A DNA stretch of 62,217 bases from a virus, in the IMG/VR virus record IMGVR_UViG_3300013307_000006, positions 1-62,217 of that record; one strand, given 5' to 3'. The notes below the pieces were generated by a model, which made no database searches, was not told the origin of the DNA, and saw only the letters and a program-made list of their open reading frames with translations. Of this stretch, positions 51,025 through 58,817 are shown piece by piece (the stretch's first letter is position 1; each line of letters starts with the position of its first letter). Both the position numbers and the translations under genes were made by a program.

Positions 51025-51510
51025 GTGGAAAACCGACAAACCAGTTTCGATGTCTACAAAGCAACGGGAGGAATGCTTACCCGAGAGCAATGGGAGCGAC
51101 ATCGCGACAATGTGCTTCCGTATAAGGAGATGAAGCCCGTGAACTACCCGGAAGACGTGCGCGTGCCCTTCGGGGCGTTTCAGGATCAAACGCTCGGTGA
51201 CGTGCTGGAGGATCAACCGTCCTACCTGGACTGGCTCGCCAGCATCGAAATCAAGAGCCCGGACTTCCGGGAAGCCGTCCGAGCCATGTGTGCCAAGTAC
51301 GCATCGGACATCGCCAAGGCGATTGATCCGTCCGGTGCCATGCTCCCGTCCAGGGCGAAGGTGTACGTCCTGGAGCAGGGAAACGGCGAGTGGATTCTGA
51401 CCAAGGAACACCACCACCGTTTCCGAATGGGCAAGGATGAGGCGGACGCCGTAGACCGGGCCGTGACCGTGGCCGAATCCGAGTACGCCAAGCTGCTCAT
51501 CAAGAGGTAA
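51025..51510 (+). CDS. DUF3820-like protein
   Basis: A 161-residue protein from GTG 51025. The segment VPFGAFQDQTLGDVLEDQPSYLDWLAS resembles the DUF3820 motif (PFGKYKG...YL.WL) found with exonucleases and phage proteins. Its C-terminal half has an EHHHRFRMGKDEAD segment. Function inferred only by similarity. Confidence 0.6.
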   Translation: MENRQTSFDVYKATGGMLTREQWERHRDNVLPYKEMKPVNYPEDVRVPFGAFQDQTLGDVLEDQPSYLDWLASIEIKSPDFREAVRAMCAKYASDIAKAIDPSGAMLPSRAKVYVLEQGNGEWILTKEHHHRFRMGKDEADAVDRAVTVAESEYAKLLIKR

Positions 51511-51514
51511 TCGC

Positions 51515-51760
51515 GTGGCTAAGCGGGCTCCGAAACATCTACGCTGCCAGCATTGCAAGCTCTATTGTGACTTGCGGTGTGCTGGCACCATCAAGGTGAA
51601 CGGAGCCCGCTACCACACCCGTTGTTTGCTCGTGGCGAACCCCAAGCGCCGAAAGAAATGGACCGGCCGCCGTTTGTCCCCAGAGGCAGCGGCCGAAATT
51701 TTCGGTGGCAGAACCGCTTTCTGGGAAGGGATAGCAAAAGAGGAATTTGAACGAATCTAA
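51515..51760 (+). CDS. Zinc-finger protein carrying repeats A and B in its end
   Basis: An 81-residue protein from GTG 51515 with CQHCKLYCDLRC and a later C, likely zinc-binding, followed by a basic stretch (KRRKKWTGRR). The C-terminus is encoded by repeat A (AEIFGG) and repeat B (RTAFWEG). The start is weakly supported by context. Confidence 0.62.
   Translation: MAKRAPKHLRCQHCKLYCDLRCAGTIKVNGARYHTRCLLVANPKRRKKWTGRRLSPEAAAEIFGGRTAFWEGIAKEEFERI
51692..51706. repeat. Repeat A, one-mismatch copy, coding
   Basis: GCCGAAATTTTCGGT, 11 bases before a repeat B variant (51717-51729). Confidence 0.82.
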
Positions 51761-51762
51761 CC

Positions 51763-51790
51763 TTGATAGTTTCTATCGGGGTGATATACT
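51763..51790 (+). promoter_or_regulatory. Promoter predicting a leaderless mRNA
   Basis: TTGATA (51763-51768), 16-base spacer, TATACT (51785-51790); ATG of the next gene is at 51797, about where RNA would start. Confidence 0.72.
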
Positions 51791-51796
51791 GCCTAG

Positions 51797-52360
51797 ATGC
51801 AGTTCACTCCCGAGTTCCGACGACGTTTTTGGTCTAAAGTCATCAAGGATGGACCTATCCCTGCTCATCGCCCTGAACTTGGCGTGTGCTGGCTTTGGAC
51901 CGCTGGAAGAACCAAAGCGGGATATGGACAGATTCAAGCTAGGAAAGTTGCGGCTGCGCCAATCCTTGCTCATCGGGCAGCGTGGGAAATGGAGCATGGT
52001 CCCACGTCGTTGCATGTTCTCCACCAATGTGACAACCCAGCGTGTGTACGGCCATCACATTTGATAGAAGGCACACAGCGGGATAATAACCAAGACAGGC
52101 ATAGGAAGGGACGGACGGCTTCAGGGGATCGGAATGGCGCAAGGACAAAGCCGTGGGCTAATCCATTTTTTCGGAATCGGGGATCGGGGCTGCGGGGCGA
52201 GCGACACCCCATGGCAAAACTATCAAGTGCACAAGTTCAAGCCATCAAGGAACGGTTTGCAAAGGGAGGAATCCGAAAGGCAACATTAGCGAGGGAGTAC
52301 GGCGTTAGCCAGACTCAGATTGGCAGGATCATCAAAGGAGTCTCATATGGCGAAAATTAA
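51797..52360 (+). CDS. HNH homing endonuclease with helix-turn-helix (3)
   Basis: A 187-residue protein. N-terminal FWSKV...CWLWTAG, HNH core LHQCDNPACVRPSHLIEGT, and a C-terminal HTH-like segment (TLAREYGVSQTQIGRIIKG). It is related to the first HNH protein in order and motifs. It overlaps the next gene by 14 bases and has its own promoter, in keeping with a recently acquired mobile gene. Confidence 0.9.
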   Translation: MQFTPEFRRRFWSKVIKDGPIPAHRPELGVCWLWTAGRTKAGYGQIQARKVAAAPILAHRAAWEMEHGPTSLHVLHQCDNPACVRPSHLIEGTQRDNNQDRHRKGRTASGDRNGARTKPWANPFFRNRGSGLRGERHPMAKLSSAQVQAIKERFAKGGIRKATLAREYGVSQTQIGRIIKGVSYGEN

Positions 52361-53351
52361 ATACTCTAATATTCGGATGAATGCGGAACGGTCAATTGTG
52401 GTAGACCGAGTTAATCGCATCGTGACTGAATATCGACAACAAGGATACTCCCTTAGTCTTCGCCAAGTTTATTATTTATTCGTTTCTCGCAACTGGATTG
52501 CTAACAAGCAATCCGAGTACAAGCGCCTGGGTGACATCATCAACGACGGCCGCATGGCCGGCTTGATCGACTGGAATGCCATCGAGGACCGCACGCGGGA
52601 ACTGGATGGGAACACGCATTGGGACAGCCCGCAGAGCATCATCCGGGCGGTGTCCCAGCAGTACATGATCGACAAGTGGGTGGGGCAGACCTACCGGCCG
52701 GAAGTCTGGGTGGAGAAGGACGCCCTGGAGGGTGTGGTGGGGCAAGCCGCGCGAGCCCTGGACATTCATTTCTTCTCGTGCCGCGGGTACACGTCTCAGA
52801 CGGCCATGCACGACCACGCGGAGCGCCTGAAGGGCTACATGGCTGACGGCCAGCGCCCGGTGATTCTGCACCTGGGTGACCACGACCCCAGCGGTATCGA
52901 CATGAGCCGCGACATCCAGGACCGGCTCAACACGTTCACGATCACGGATTGGGCCAGGGAGGAAATGGAGGACGCCGAGACGGCCCCCGAATTCCAGGAC
53001 GACATCCTGGACGACATCGAACAGCGCTGCGGCCAGCGCGGTGTGGTGGTCAAACGGATCGCCCTGACCATGGCTCAGGTCCGCCAGTACAACCCGCCAC
53101 CGAATCCGGCCAAGCCCACCGACGCCCGGTACGAGGGCTATCGCCGGCAGTACGGCGATGAGTGCTGGGAGCTAGACGCCCTGGAGCCGAGCGTGATTGA
53201 CAAGCTCATCCGGGATGAGGTCGGCAAGCTCCGCGAGGATCGCCCGTACCGCGAGCGGCAGAACAAGGAACGGACCCAGAAGTCCCTGCTCGCCGCCACG
53301 TCCGACCGCTGGGATGATGTCACGGATTTCCTGACTGGCACCCCCGGCTAA
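52347..53351 (+). CDS. Spo11/topoisomerase VI-A-like protein ('Mini-A')
   Basis: A 334-residue protein. The N-terminal winged-helix region has LSLRQVYYLFV with candidate catalytic Tyr42/Tyr43. The TOPRIM region has VWVEKDALEGV (Glu123) and HLGDHDPSGIDM (Asp178, Asp180), the metal-binding set of Top6A/Spo11. It lacks a partner B subunit gene. Such short A-subunit relatives occur in phages and mobile elements. ATG 52347 follows AAAGGAG. It would cleave DNA by tyrosine attack, if active. Confidence 0.82.
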   Translation: MAKIKYSNIRMNAERSIVVDRVNRIVTEYRQQGYSLSLRQVYYLFVSRNWIANKQSEYKRLGDIINDGRMAGLIDWNAIEDRTRELDGNTHWDSPQSIIRAVSQQYMIDKWVGQTYRPEVWVEKDALEGVVGQAARALDIHFFSCRGYTSQTAMHDHAERLKGYMADGQRPVILHLGDHDPSGIDMSRDIQDRLNTFTITDWAREEMEDAETAPEFQDDILDDIEQRCGQRGVVVKRIALTMAQVRQYNPPPNPAKPTDARYEGYRRQYGDECWELDALEPSVIDKLIRDEVGKLREDRPYRERQNKERTQKSLLAATSDRWDDVTDFLTGTPG

Positions 53352-53352
53352 T

Positions 53353-53367
53353 ACCGAAATTTTCCGG
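53353..53367. repeat. Repeat A variant after the Mini-A gene
   Basis: ACCGAAATTTTCCGG, one base after the stop. Confidence 0.8.
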
Positions 53368-53404
53368 ACCTGGACGGGAAATTGAGAAATTTAAGAATTC
53401 CCAC

Positions 53405-53434
53405 TTGCCTTCCGTCTCAGGTCCGTGATATATT
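53405..53434 (+). promoter_or_regulatory. Promoter predicting a leaderless mRNA
   Basis: TTGCCT (53405-53410), 18-base spacer, TATATT (53429-53434); GTG start at 53441. A/T-rich element upstream (AATTGAGAAATTTAAGAATT). Confidence 0.68.
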
Positions 53435-53440
53435 CCACCC

Positions 53441-53719
53441 GTGCAGTTCGAGAAGGTTGACAAGAACCGATGGGAAGCGTGGGACGGTCGGGACCGGTAT
53501 GAAATTGTGAAGTACCGGGGCGAATACTGCTGCATCAAGAATGAGTCCATCTGGTTCGATACCGTCCATGACCTGGAAACCGCCGTGGCGACCAGCAATG
53601 AGGAACAAGCCCACCAAGAGTGGCACAGCAACAACCCTGAGAATGAACAACTAAACCGCCGGGCGAGGGAGCAACGCGAGCGGGAGCGGAGGGTGCCCAA
53701 GCTATGGCGGGGAAGGTAA
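53441..53719 (+). CDS. Hypothetical protein, likely leaderless
   Basis: A 92-residue protein from GTG 53441, six bases after the -10 box. It has a beta-rich N-terminal half and a basic helical end (RRAREQRERERRVPKLWRGR), which may bind nucleic acid. Confidence 0.65.
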   Translation: MQFEKVDKNRWEAWDGRDRYEIVKYRGEYCCIKNESIWFDTVHDLETAVATSNEEQAHQEWHSNNPENEQLNRRAREQRERERRVPKLWRGR

Positions 53720-53728
53720 GAGACGGAC

Positions 53729-54217
53729 ATGAAACGCGAGTACGAAGTCAAGTCCGCCGAACAAAAGCCCCCGCGGTCCCCCAATTTGCCAACTGAAGCC
53801 GAGCGCCTTGCGGCCGTGAAGGGTAAGCTGGAGCCGCGGACGGTGAAGGGGAAGAAATCCCAGACGGACCTCGCCAGGACCGGCGTGAACGACATGCCGG
53901 TGGGGCATCCCCTGGGGGTGACAACGGGTTTGCCGGTGTACATGGCAATCTGCTATATGTTCCAGCAGAACGAGCGGGCCAAGCGGCAGCGCGACCTGGG
54001 CAACGATAAAGCTGAAGTCCTGACCGACAAGCAACTGAGCGCGTGGCTCAAGTCAGAGTTTCCAGGACGCAAGGCGAGCTATTGGGACAAGGTTCAGTTT
54101 CTCCGGTACAACTACAACCACGGATTTTTCACGCAAAAGGTGACACCGGAAGTGGTCAGTCACCGGTATGACAGCGGCGGCCAGTGTATCGACCCGGTAT
54201 ACCGCCGTGAGAAGTAG
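53729..54217 (+). CDS. Hypothetical protein
   Basis: A 162-residue protein with a charged disordered N-terminus and a helical C-terminal half ending PEVVSHRYDSGGQCIDPVYRR. The stop at 54217 abuts repeat A. No family recognised. Confidence 0.65.
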   Translation: MKREYEVKSAEQKPPRSPNLPTEAERLAAVKGKLEPRTVKGKKSQTDLARTGVNDMPVGHPLGVTTGLPVYMAICYMFQQNERAKRQRDLGNDKAEVLTDKQLSAWLKSEFPGRKASYWDKVQFLRYNYNHGFFTQKVTPEVVSHRYDSGGQCIDPVYRREK

Positions 54218-54232
54218 ACCGAAAATTTTGGT
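54218..54232. repeat. Repeat A variant upstream of the ParB-like gene
   Basis: ACCGAAAATTTTGGT, beginning on the base after a stop codon. Confidence 0.8.
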
Positions 54233-54247
54233 GTCCAAAGGTTGGAC
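54233..54247. promoter_or_regulatory. Inverted repeat GTCCAA-AGG-TTGGAC
   Basis: Perfect 6-bp arms directly next to repeat A and 52 bases before the ParB-like start; a possible operator. Confidence 0.5.
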
Positions 54248-54298
54248 ATCCATATCAACCCAGCGGCGGTTAGCCGCGAATCGTAAGAGGATCGTGTT

Positions 54299-55489
54299 AT
54301 GGCTGGCGCTACCGAACAAGTCGCACTGACGCCCCTGAAGAACTTCGCGGAGGTCGATCCGACCCTGATCGTGGTCGATCCCAAGATCAACAGCCGGACC
54401 GTCCGGCCCGATCGTGTCAAGAGCATGGTCGAGAGCTACAAGCAGCGCGGCCAGGACACGCCCGTCCGGGTCGTGCTGATCGACGGCAAGTACAAGCTCG
54501 TGTTCGGGTACACCCGGCACGCGGCGGCCGTCGAGTACAACAAGGAACACCCCGACGCGCCGATGAAGCTGAAGATCGAGGTCGTCCGCAACGTGGACGA
54601 AAAGGCCGCCTACATTTCGTCGGTGGTCGAGAACTTCGAGCGCACCGACCCGACGCCGATCGAACTGGCGACTCAGGCGAAGACCCTGGAGCAGGACTTC
54701 GGCATGGCCCCCGGCGATGTCGCCAAGGTCTTCGGCAAGCCCGGCTCGGACGGCGTGGATTGGGTGAACCAGATTCAGAAGTTGCTCACCCTGCCGGCCA
54801 AGGCGCAGAAGATGGTCGAGCAGAAGCAACTGCCGACGATCGCCGCCCTGGAGCTTGTGGGGCTCCCCGAGAAGGAAGTGGCGGACATCCTGGACAAGGC
54901 TCCGCGCTTCGGCCCCGAGAACCGCATTAAGGGCGAGGCGGTCCGCACCGCGGCCCGCGAGGTCAAGCGGAAGACCGGCACCGGCGGCAAGGGCAAGAAC
55001 GCCAGCACCGCCAACGCGGAAGAGGGCAAGCCCGTCCGCAAGGCGAGTGAGGTCGTGGAAGCCATCGCGAACCTGACCGGCCCCGGCGAGGACGAGCCGG
55101 TCCGTACGCTCGCCAAGAAAATCCTGGCGTTCAAGGACGGCAAGATCGGCGTCGATGCCCTGGAGCGCGCCTTCCGGACCCTGGGCGGCGCGATCGAAGA
55201 GAACGCCACCGCCAAGGCCAGCGCCCGTGAGGTCGCGGAGAAGGCGGAAATGAAGACCAAGGCTGAGAAGGCGGCCAAGGCCGCTGCCGCCAAGGCCGCC
55301 AAGGACGCCGCCAAGCCCAAGCCGGCCCCCAAGGCTCCCAAGGCCAAGGGCGGCAAGGGCAAGGCCGCTACGACCGCCGCTCCCGCAGCGCCGGCCGCTG
55401 CCGCCCCGGCTCCCGTCGCCGCCGCGCCCGCGCCGGCCGCCGGTCCGCAGCCGGTCGCGGTCGATGAGGTCGATCCGCCGTTGAGCTAG
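54299..55489 (+). CDS. ParB-like protein with histone H1-like tail
   Basis: A 396-residue protein. The ParB/Srx domain (about 15-110) has FGYTRHAAA and VVENFERTDPTPIE. A KorB-like helical region follows. From about residue 285 to the end it is Lys/Ala/Pro-rich (KAAKAAAAKAAKDAA), like histone H1 tails. It may spread on DNA and compact it, or act in partition or regulation. ParB proteins with H1-like tails are uncommon. ATG 54299. Confidence 0.85.
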   Translation: MAGATEQVALTPLKNFAEVDPTLIVVDPKINSRTVRPDRVKSMVESYKQRGQDTPVRVVLIDGKYKLVFGYTRHAAAVEYNKEHPDAPMKLKIEVVRNVDEKAAYISSVVENFERTDPTPIELATQAKTLEQDFGMAPGDVAKVFGKPGSDGVDWVNQIQKLLTLPAKAQKMVEQKQLPTIAALELVGLPEKEVADILDKAPRFGPENRIKGEAVRTAAREVKRKTGTGGKGKNASTANAEEGKPVRKASEVVEAIANLTGPGEDEPVRTLAKKILAFKDGKIGVDALERAFRTLGGAIEENATAKASAREVAEKAEMKTKAEKAAKAAAAKAAKDAAKPKPAPKAPKAKGGKGKAATTAAPAAPAAAAPAPVAAAPAPAAGPQPVAVDEVDPPLS

Positions 55490-55509
55490 CACAGTGCTTC
55501 GCGTTGCTC

Positions 55510-55541
55510 AGGGGCGGGTCAAGTACCAGTGACCCGCCCCT
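55510..55541 (+). terminator. Terminator-like stem-loop
   Basis: AGGGGCGGGTCA pairs with TGACCCGCCCCT, 8-base loop; followed by TGCATTTC, a weak T-run. Confidence 0.7.
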
Positions 55542-55550
55542 TGCATTTCG

Positions 55551-55566
55551 ACCCCTTCCCCAGAAA
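55551..55566 (+). repeat. Repeat B
   Basis: CCCCTTCCCCAGAAAG, then AAAGG and ATG 55582. Confidence 0.85.
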
Positions 55567-55581
55567 GACGAAAGGTCGGCC

Positions 55582-56406
55582 ATGTCCGAATTCTTCCCCG
55601 AGCCCGATGTGCGCGCGTCGGAACCCGCAACGCACGTCGTCAACAGCACGCACGTCATTCACAAGTCCACCGTCCGCATCCCGCTCCCGGAAATCATCGC
55701 CCTGCTCAAGCAGCGCGGGCTTGTGATCCCCGGCGACGCGCAATTGTCCGCGAGCCTGGACGTGGACGAGAACGTCCTGCTGATCGTCTGGTCCACCGAG
55801 AACCCGAACCGGCAGACGGCGGCGATTATCCCCATGCCGCTGGTCCATCGCCCGGACCCGGACTTGACCGCTTTCGAGCCCCCGGATGCTGACGAGCAGC
55901 GCGAGCCCTTGCCGGTGCCGCCATTTTCTGGGGAAGGTCCGCGGACCTGGACCGACTCCAGCAACGCAACGCCGATCCAGGACATCCAGCAGATGATGCG
56001 GCAGCAGCGTGAGCAGGAACGCGCTCTGGAGCCTCCGAAGTGCCCCAGATGCGGCCAGCACATGGTCACGTCCGAGACGGCGCGGAATGCCTGGACGTGC
56101 CTGAACCAATCGTGTTCTTCCGTCCGGCATTGGGACAAGGATGAGCCGATCCCCGAGTACACCGGCGAGCAGCCGGAAGTGCCCGCGGCGCTTAAGCGGA
56201 CGGAGCCTGACAGGATCAAGGTCGAATCCGCGGGCCGCAGCGCCACGATTAGCCTGCCGGCCACTGTGAACCTCCAGGAACTTATCCACGACATCAAGGC
56301 GGCCGTCGATCGCCAGTACGCGCAGCGCGACCTGGACGCCATCCAGGCGGGGATGCCGCCAGCGCCGGTGCCGGACAACGGTGAGCCGGTCAAGTCCGAA
56401 CATTAA
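55582..56406 (+). CDS. Zinc-ribbon protein
   Basis: A 274-residue protein starting at ATG 55582; the in-frame extension upstream translates repeat B. A zinc ribbon CPRCGQHMVTSETARNAWTC...C lies near 150-175, flanked by Pro-rich linkers. Repeat B lies in frame near residue 115 (PPFSGEGP). No known family. Confidence 0.66.
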   Translation: MSEFFPEPDVRASEPATHVVNSTHVIHKSTVRIPLPEIIALLKQRGLVIPGDAQLSASLDVDENVLLIVWSTENPNRQTAAIIPMPLVHRPDPDLTAFEPPDADEQREPLPVPPFSGEGPRTWTDSSNATPIQDIQQMMRQQREQERALEPPKCPRCGQHMVTSETARNAWTCLNQSCSSVRHWDKDEPIPEYTGEQPEVPAALKRTEPDRIKVESAGRSATISLPATVNLQELIHDIKAAVDRQYAQRDLDAIQAGMPPAPVPDNGEPVKSEH

Positions 56407-56416
56407 AATTTTCGGA
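56404..56416. repeat. Repeat A, degenerate half-site
   Basis: TTAAAATTTTCGG over the stop of the zinc-ribbon gene; only the right arm is conserved. Confidence 0.4.
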
Positions 56417-56423
56417 TCAAGTC

Positions 56424-56452
56424 TTGACATGCGCCGTCGTCTGTGGGATACG
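56424..56452 (+). promoter_or_regulatory. Candidate promoter of the helicase block
   Basis: TTGACA (56424-56429) with a weak -10 (GATACG, 56447-56452). Confidence 0.5.
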
Positions 56453-56521
56453 TGTTGGTCACTAGGGCGTTCTGGCTGACCCCTGGGTGGCACGGGCAAC
56501 CGTGACATCGACCTTTCACGC

Positions 56522-56550
56522 GAACCCCGCTGGCGGCACCAGCGGGGTTC
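56522..56550 (+). terminator. Intrinsic terminator/attenuator at a start codon
   Basis: GAACCCCGCTGG pairs exactly with CCAGCGGGGTTC (12 bp), followed by TTGTTT and the helicase ATG at 56557. Confidence 0.82.
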
Positions 56551-56556
56551 TTGTTT

Positions 56557-58020
56557 ATGCGTGATCCGCTCCCCTGGCATCCCGAGCCGTTGAAGTATCT
56601 GCGGCACGCCAGGAAGGCATTCCTGGGGATCGACAAGCGCCTGGGCAAGAGCTACCTCGCGTCCATGTGGACGCACTACCACCAATTCCCCCGTGTCCTC
56701 ATTGCGGCCCCCATGTCCGCCATCCCCGATTGGCTCCGCGGCCTGGAGGACGGTGACGGTGAAATCGCCTGGGACATGACCCAACACCGAAATTTTCAGG
56801 AATGGCTGGAGTGGGGGGACAAGCTCCCTGGCCGATTCTTCATCATCAATCACCACGGGTTGTTCTTGCCCAAAGGCCGCCGCATCAAATGCCACGTCTG
56901 CGGAGGCAAGGACATCGCGTGCAAGACGTGCTATGGTGCGGGAACCGTAACCCGGTCCTACATCATGCCCAACGTCCTGGCCGTCTATGATTGGCCCGCC
57001 GTGATCTGGGATGAGACGACGTTGATTCGCAACCCGCAGTCCCAGATGAACAACGTGGCTCATACCTGCCTGGGGTCCATACCCTGCCGGTGTGGCTTAT
57101 CCGGCGAGTACGTTCCCGAGACACCCCTGGACGTGTTTGAACAACTGCGCTGGGTGTTCGGCACGTTCATGGGTCACTCCAACTTTTGGAAATGGCGGAA
57201 CGAATACTTTGAACCGCTCGGCTATGGCTGGGAACCCAAGGTGGGGGTTCGCGAGCAAATCCGCAACGCCGTCAAGCAATGCGGATTCCTCATGCGTAAG
57301 CAGGACGTAGGGCTCGTGAATGAGACGTTCTACGAGCCGCGATACTGTGACCTTCCCCAGAAAGCGAAGCGCATTTATGACCACGCCGAAGCATGGATGG
57401 AGATACCGGGTGCCGATGGTCACGATACACTTTACACGAAGTATGCCGTGGCCGTTCGGACGTGGCTTTGCCGCCTCGCTGGAGGATACATGCCGGAGCG
57501 CCCGGACCTCCAATCCGACCACAAGCTCAAGCTGCTCTGGGAGGTTATCCAGGAACACCCTCACGAGCCCCTTGTGGTTTCTTTCCGGCACAATGCGGAA
57601 CTGGAAGCCGCGGAGGCTTTTCTCGCGCGCAAGGGCGAGACGACGATGGTACTCCGCGGCGCTCAGGACACACAGGTACGGCGAGACAATCAAGACCGCT
57701 TTCGTGACGGCCGTGCCCGTATCTGCCTTAAACAAGCTAAGGTCCATTTCGGCGCTGATCTGGCGGCTGCCGATACGATGATCCGCTACAGTTTGCCGGA
57801 CCGTTATGAGGACGTGAGCCAGGACCGTGATCGCATCTGGAATCCGTCTGTCAAGCGCCGGCCGCTGCTCTACATCGACCTCATCACGCGGGACACCGTG
57901 GATGAAGATTTGGTCCTGGCGTCTAAGCTCAAGGGGATTAACGCCCGATACTTCATGACCAAGGTGGATGAGTTGTTCACCCTTCGGTCGCAACTGAAAA
58001 GGAACATGGTGAAGAAATGA
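56557..58020 (+). CDS. SNF2-type DEAD/H helicase
   Basis: A 487-residue superfamily 2 ATPase. Walker A is degenerate (GIDKRLGKSYLA, residues 24-35), the DEAH-box equivalent is IWDETTL near 152, and the late arginine motif is SQDRDRIW near 430. A zinc insert (CHVCGGKDIACKTCYGAG) sits near 110-130. It is likely a dsDNA translocase in replication or recombination. Start ATG 56557 has no ribosome site because a terminator hairpin lies there. A degenerate repeat A is at 56786, repeat B at 57352. Confidence 0.85.
   Translation: MRDPLPWHPEPLKYLRHARKAFLGIDKRLGKSYLASMWTHYHQFPRVLIAAPMSAIPDWLRGLEDGDGEIAWDMTQHRNFQEWLEWGDKLPGRFFIINHHGLFLPKGRRIKCHVCGGKDIACKTCYGAGTVTRSYIMPNVLAVYDWPAVIWDETTLIRNPQSQMNNVAHTCLGSIPCRCGLSGEYVPETPLDVFEQLRWVFGTFMGHSNFWKWRNEYFEPLGYGWEPKVGVREQIRNAVKQCGFLMRKQDVGLVNETFYEPRYCDLPQKAKRIYDHAEAWMEIPGADGHDTLYTKYAVAVRTWLCRLAGGYMPERPDLQSDHKLKLLWEVIQEHPHEPLVVSFRHNAELEAAEAFLARKGETTMVLRGAQDTQVRRDNQDRFRDGRARICLKQAKVHFGADLAAADTMIRYSLPDRYEDVSQDRDRIWNPSVKRRPLLYIDLITRDTVDEDLVLASKLKGINARYFMTKVDELFTLRSQLKRNMVKK
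56786..56800. repeat. Repeat A, degenerate, in the helicase gene
   Basis: ACCGAAATTTTCAGG, encoding part of QHRNFQEW. Confidence 0.5.
57352..57366 (+). repeat. Repeat B within the helicase gene
   Basis: CCTTCCCCAGAAAG, encoding LPQKA. Confidence 0.7.
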
Positions 58021-58313
58021 CCGCCAAGCAATTCCTGGCCGCCAAGCGGAAGCTGGACCGAATGACGGCAAGCATCAAGACGGTCCTGAATGAACTGCGG
58101 GAAGCCGTGGTGTTCCCGCCGGATGAAAAGCTCCGTCGAGCGTGCAGCAAGGACATCAAGATCGGTGCGGTGATTTACTACAAGGAATCGGACTTTGGCC
58201 CCGTGTGGTATGTGATCGAGGAAGTCCATGCCCCGGATAGTGAGTTCAAGGCATTCACCGCGGACGATGGATGCCGGTACGGTCTGGACGGTGCGTTTGT
58301 GGAGAAGGCATGA
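58017..58313 (+). CDS. Hypothetical protein
   Basis: A 98-residue protein overlapping the helicase stop (ATGA) and the resolvase start (ATGA). N-terminal helix, then a beta-rich half. Expression is coupled to both neighbours; probably a recombination accessory. Confidence 0.7.
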   Translation: MTAKQFLAAKRKLDRMTASIKTVLNELREAVVFPPDEKLRRACSKDIKIGAVIYYKESDFGPVWYVIEEVHAPDSEFKAFTADDGCRYGLDGAFVEKA

Positions 58314-58810
58314 ACACATTCCTGTGTGTTGATCCAGGAACGCCATTCGGGTTTGCCCTGTGGGGTCAGTCGGTGAACTTCAACAAGCTCCCGCACACGC
58401 GCTGGGGCTCATACTTAGTGCGGGCTGGTGAATGTCGCCAAGAGGGGCATACATGGGTAGGGCGAGCCATGGAGGCGGCCAAGCAGTTGCATGTCCTGCT
58501 GGAGCAGACGAAGCCGTCCCACGTCTACATCGAAGAACCCACGTATATCGAAGGGCACGCGGCAGCGGCCAGGGGTGATCTGGTCAAGCTGTGCCGAACC
58601 GTGGGCCGCCTGGAGCAGGTGTGCGACGAGTGCAAGGTGCCCTGCATTATGATTCCCATGCGGGATTGGCTGGGGCAGTTGAGCAGCCAACAGGTCCGCC
58701 ATCGTGCGGAGGGATTGCTCGGCAGGGAATTCGTCGCGAAGTACCCCGGCGAGCATGAGCTTGACGCGGTGTGCATGGGACTCCACGTCCTGGACGTGTG
58801 GCCGAAGTGA
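58310..58810 (+). CDS. RuvC-like Holliday junction resolvase
   Basis: A 166-residue RNase H-fold protein. Acidic residues are in place in CVDPGTPFGFAL (Asp8), VYIEEPTYIEG (Glu near 75) and HELDAVCMGLHV (Asp near 152). It would cut branched replication and recombination intermediates before packaging. ATG 58310 overlaps the upstream stop. Confidence 0.85.
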   Translation: MNTFLCVDPGTPFGFALWGQSVNFNKLPHTRWGSYLVRAGECRQEGHTWVGRAMEAAKQLHVLLEQTKPSHVYIEEPTYIEGHAAAARGDLVKLCRTVGRLEQVCDECKVPCIMIPMRDWLGQLSSQQVRHRAEGLLGREFVAKYPGEHELDAVCMGLHVLDVWPK

Positions 58811-58817
58811 GGTTGAT

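Noticed and set aside
54053-55492. 479-codon minus-strand frame opposite the ParB-like gene
   Set aside because: Its Leu/Gly/Arg richness is the complement of the Lys/Ala tail on the plus strand.
55519-57063. 514-codon minus-strand frame
   Set aside because: Crosses two plus-strand genes and a terminator; no start signal.
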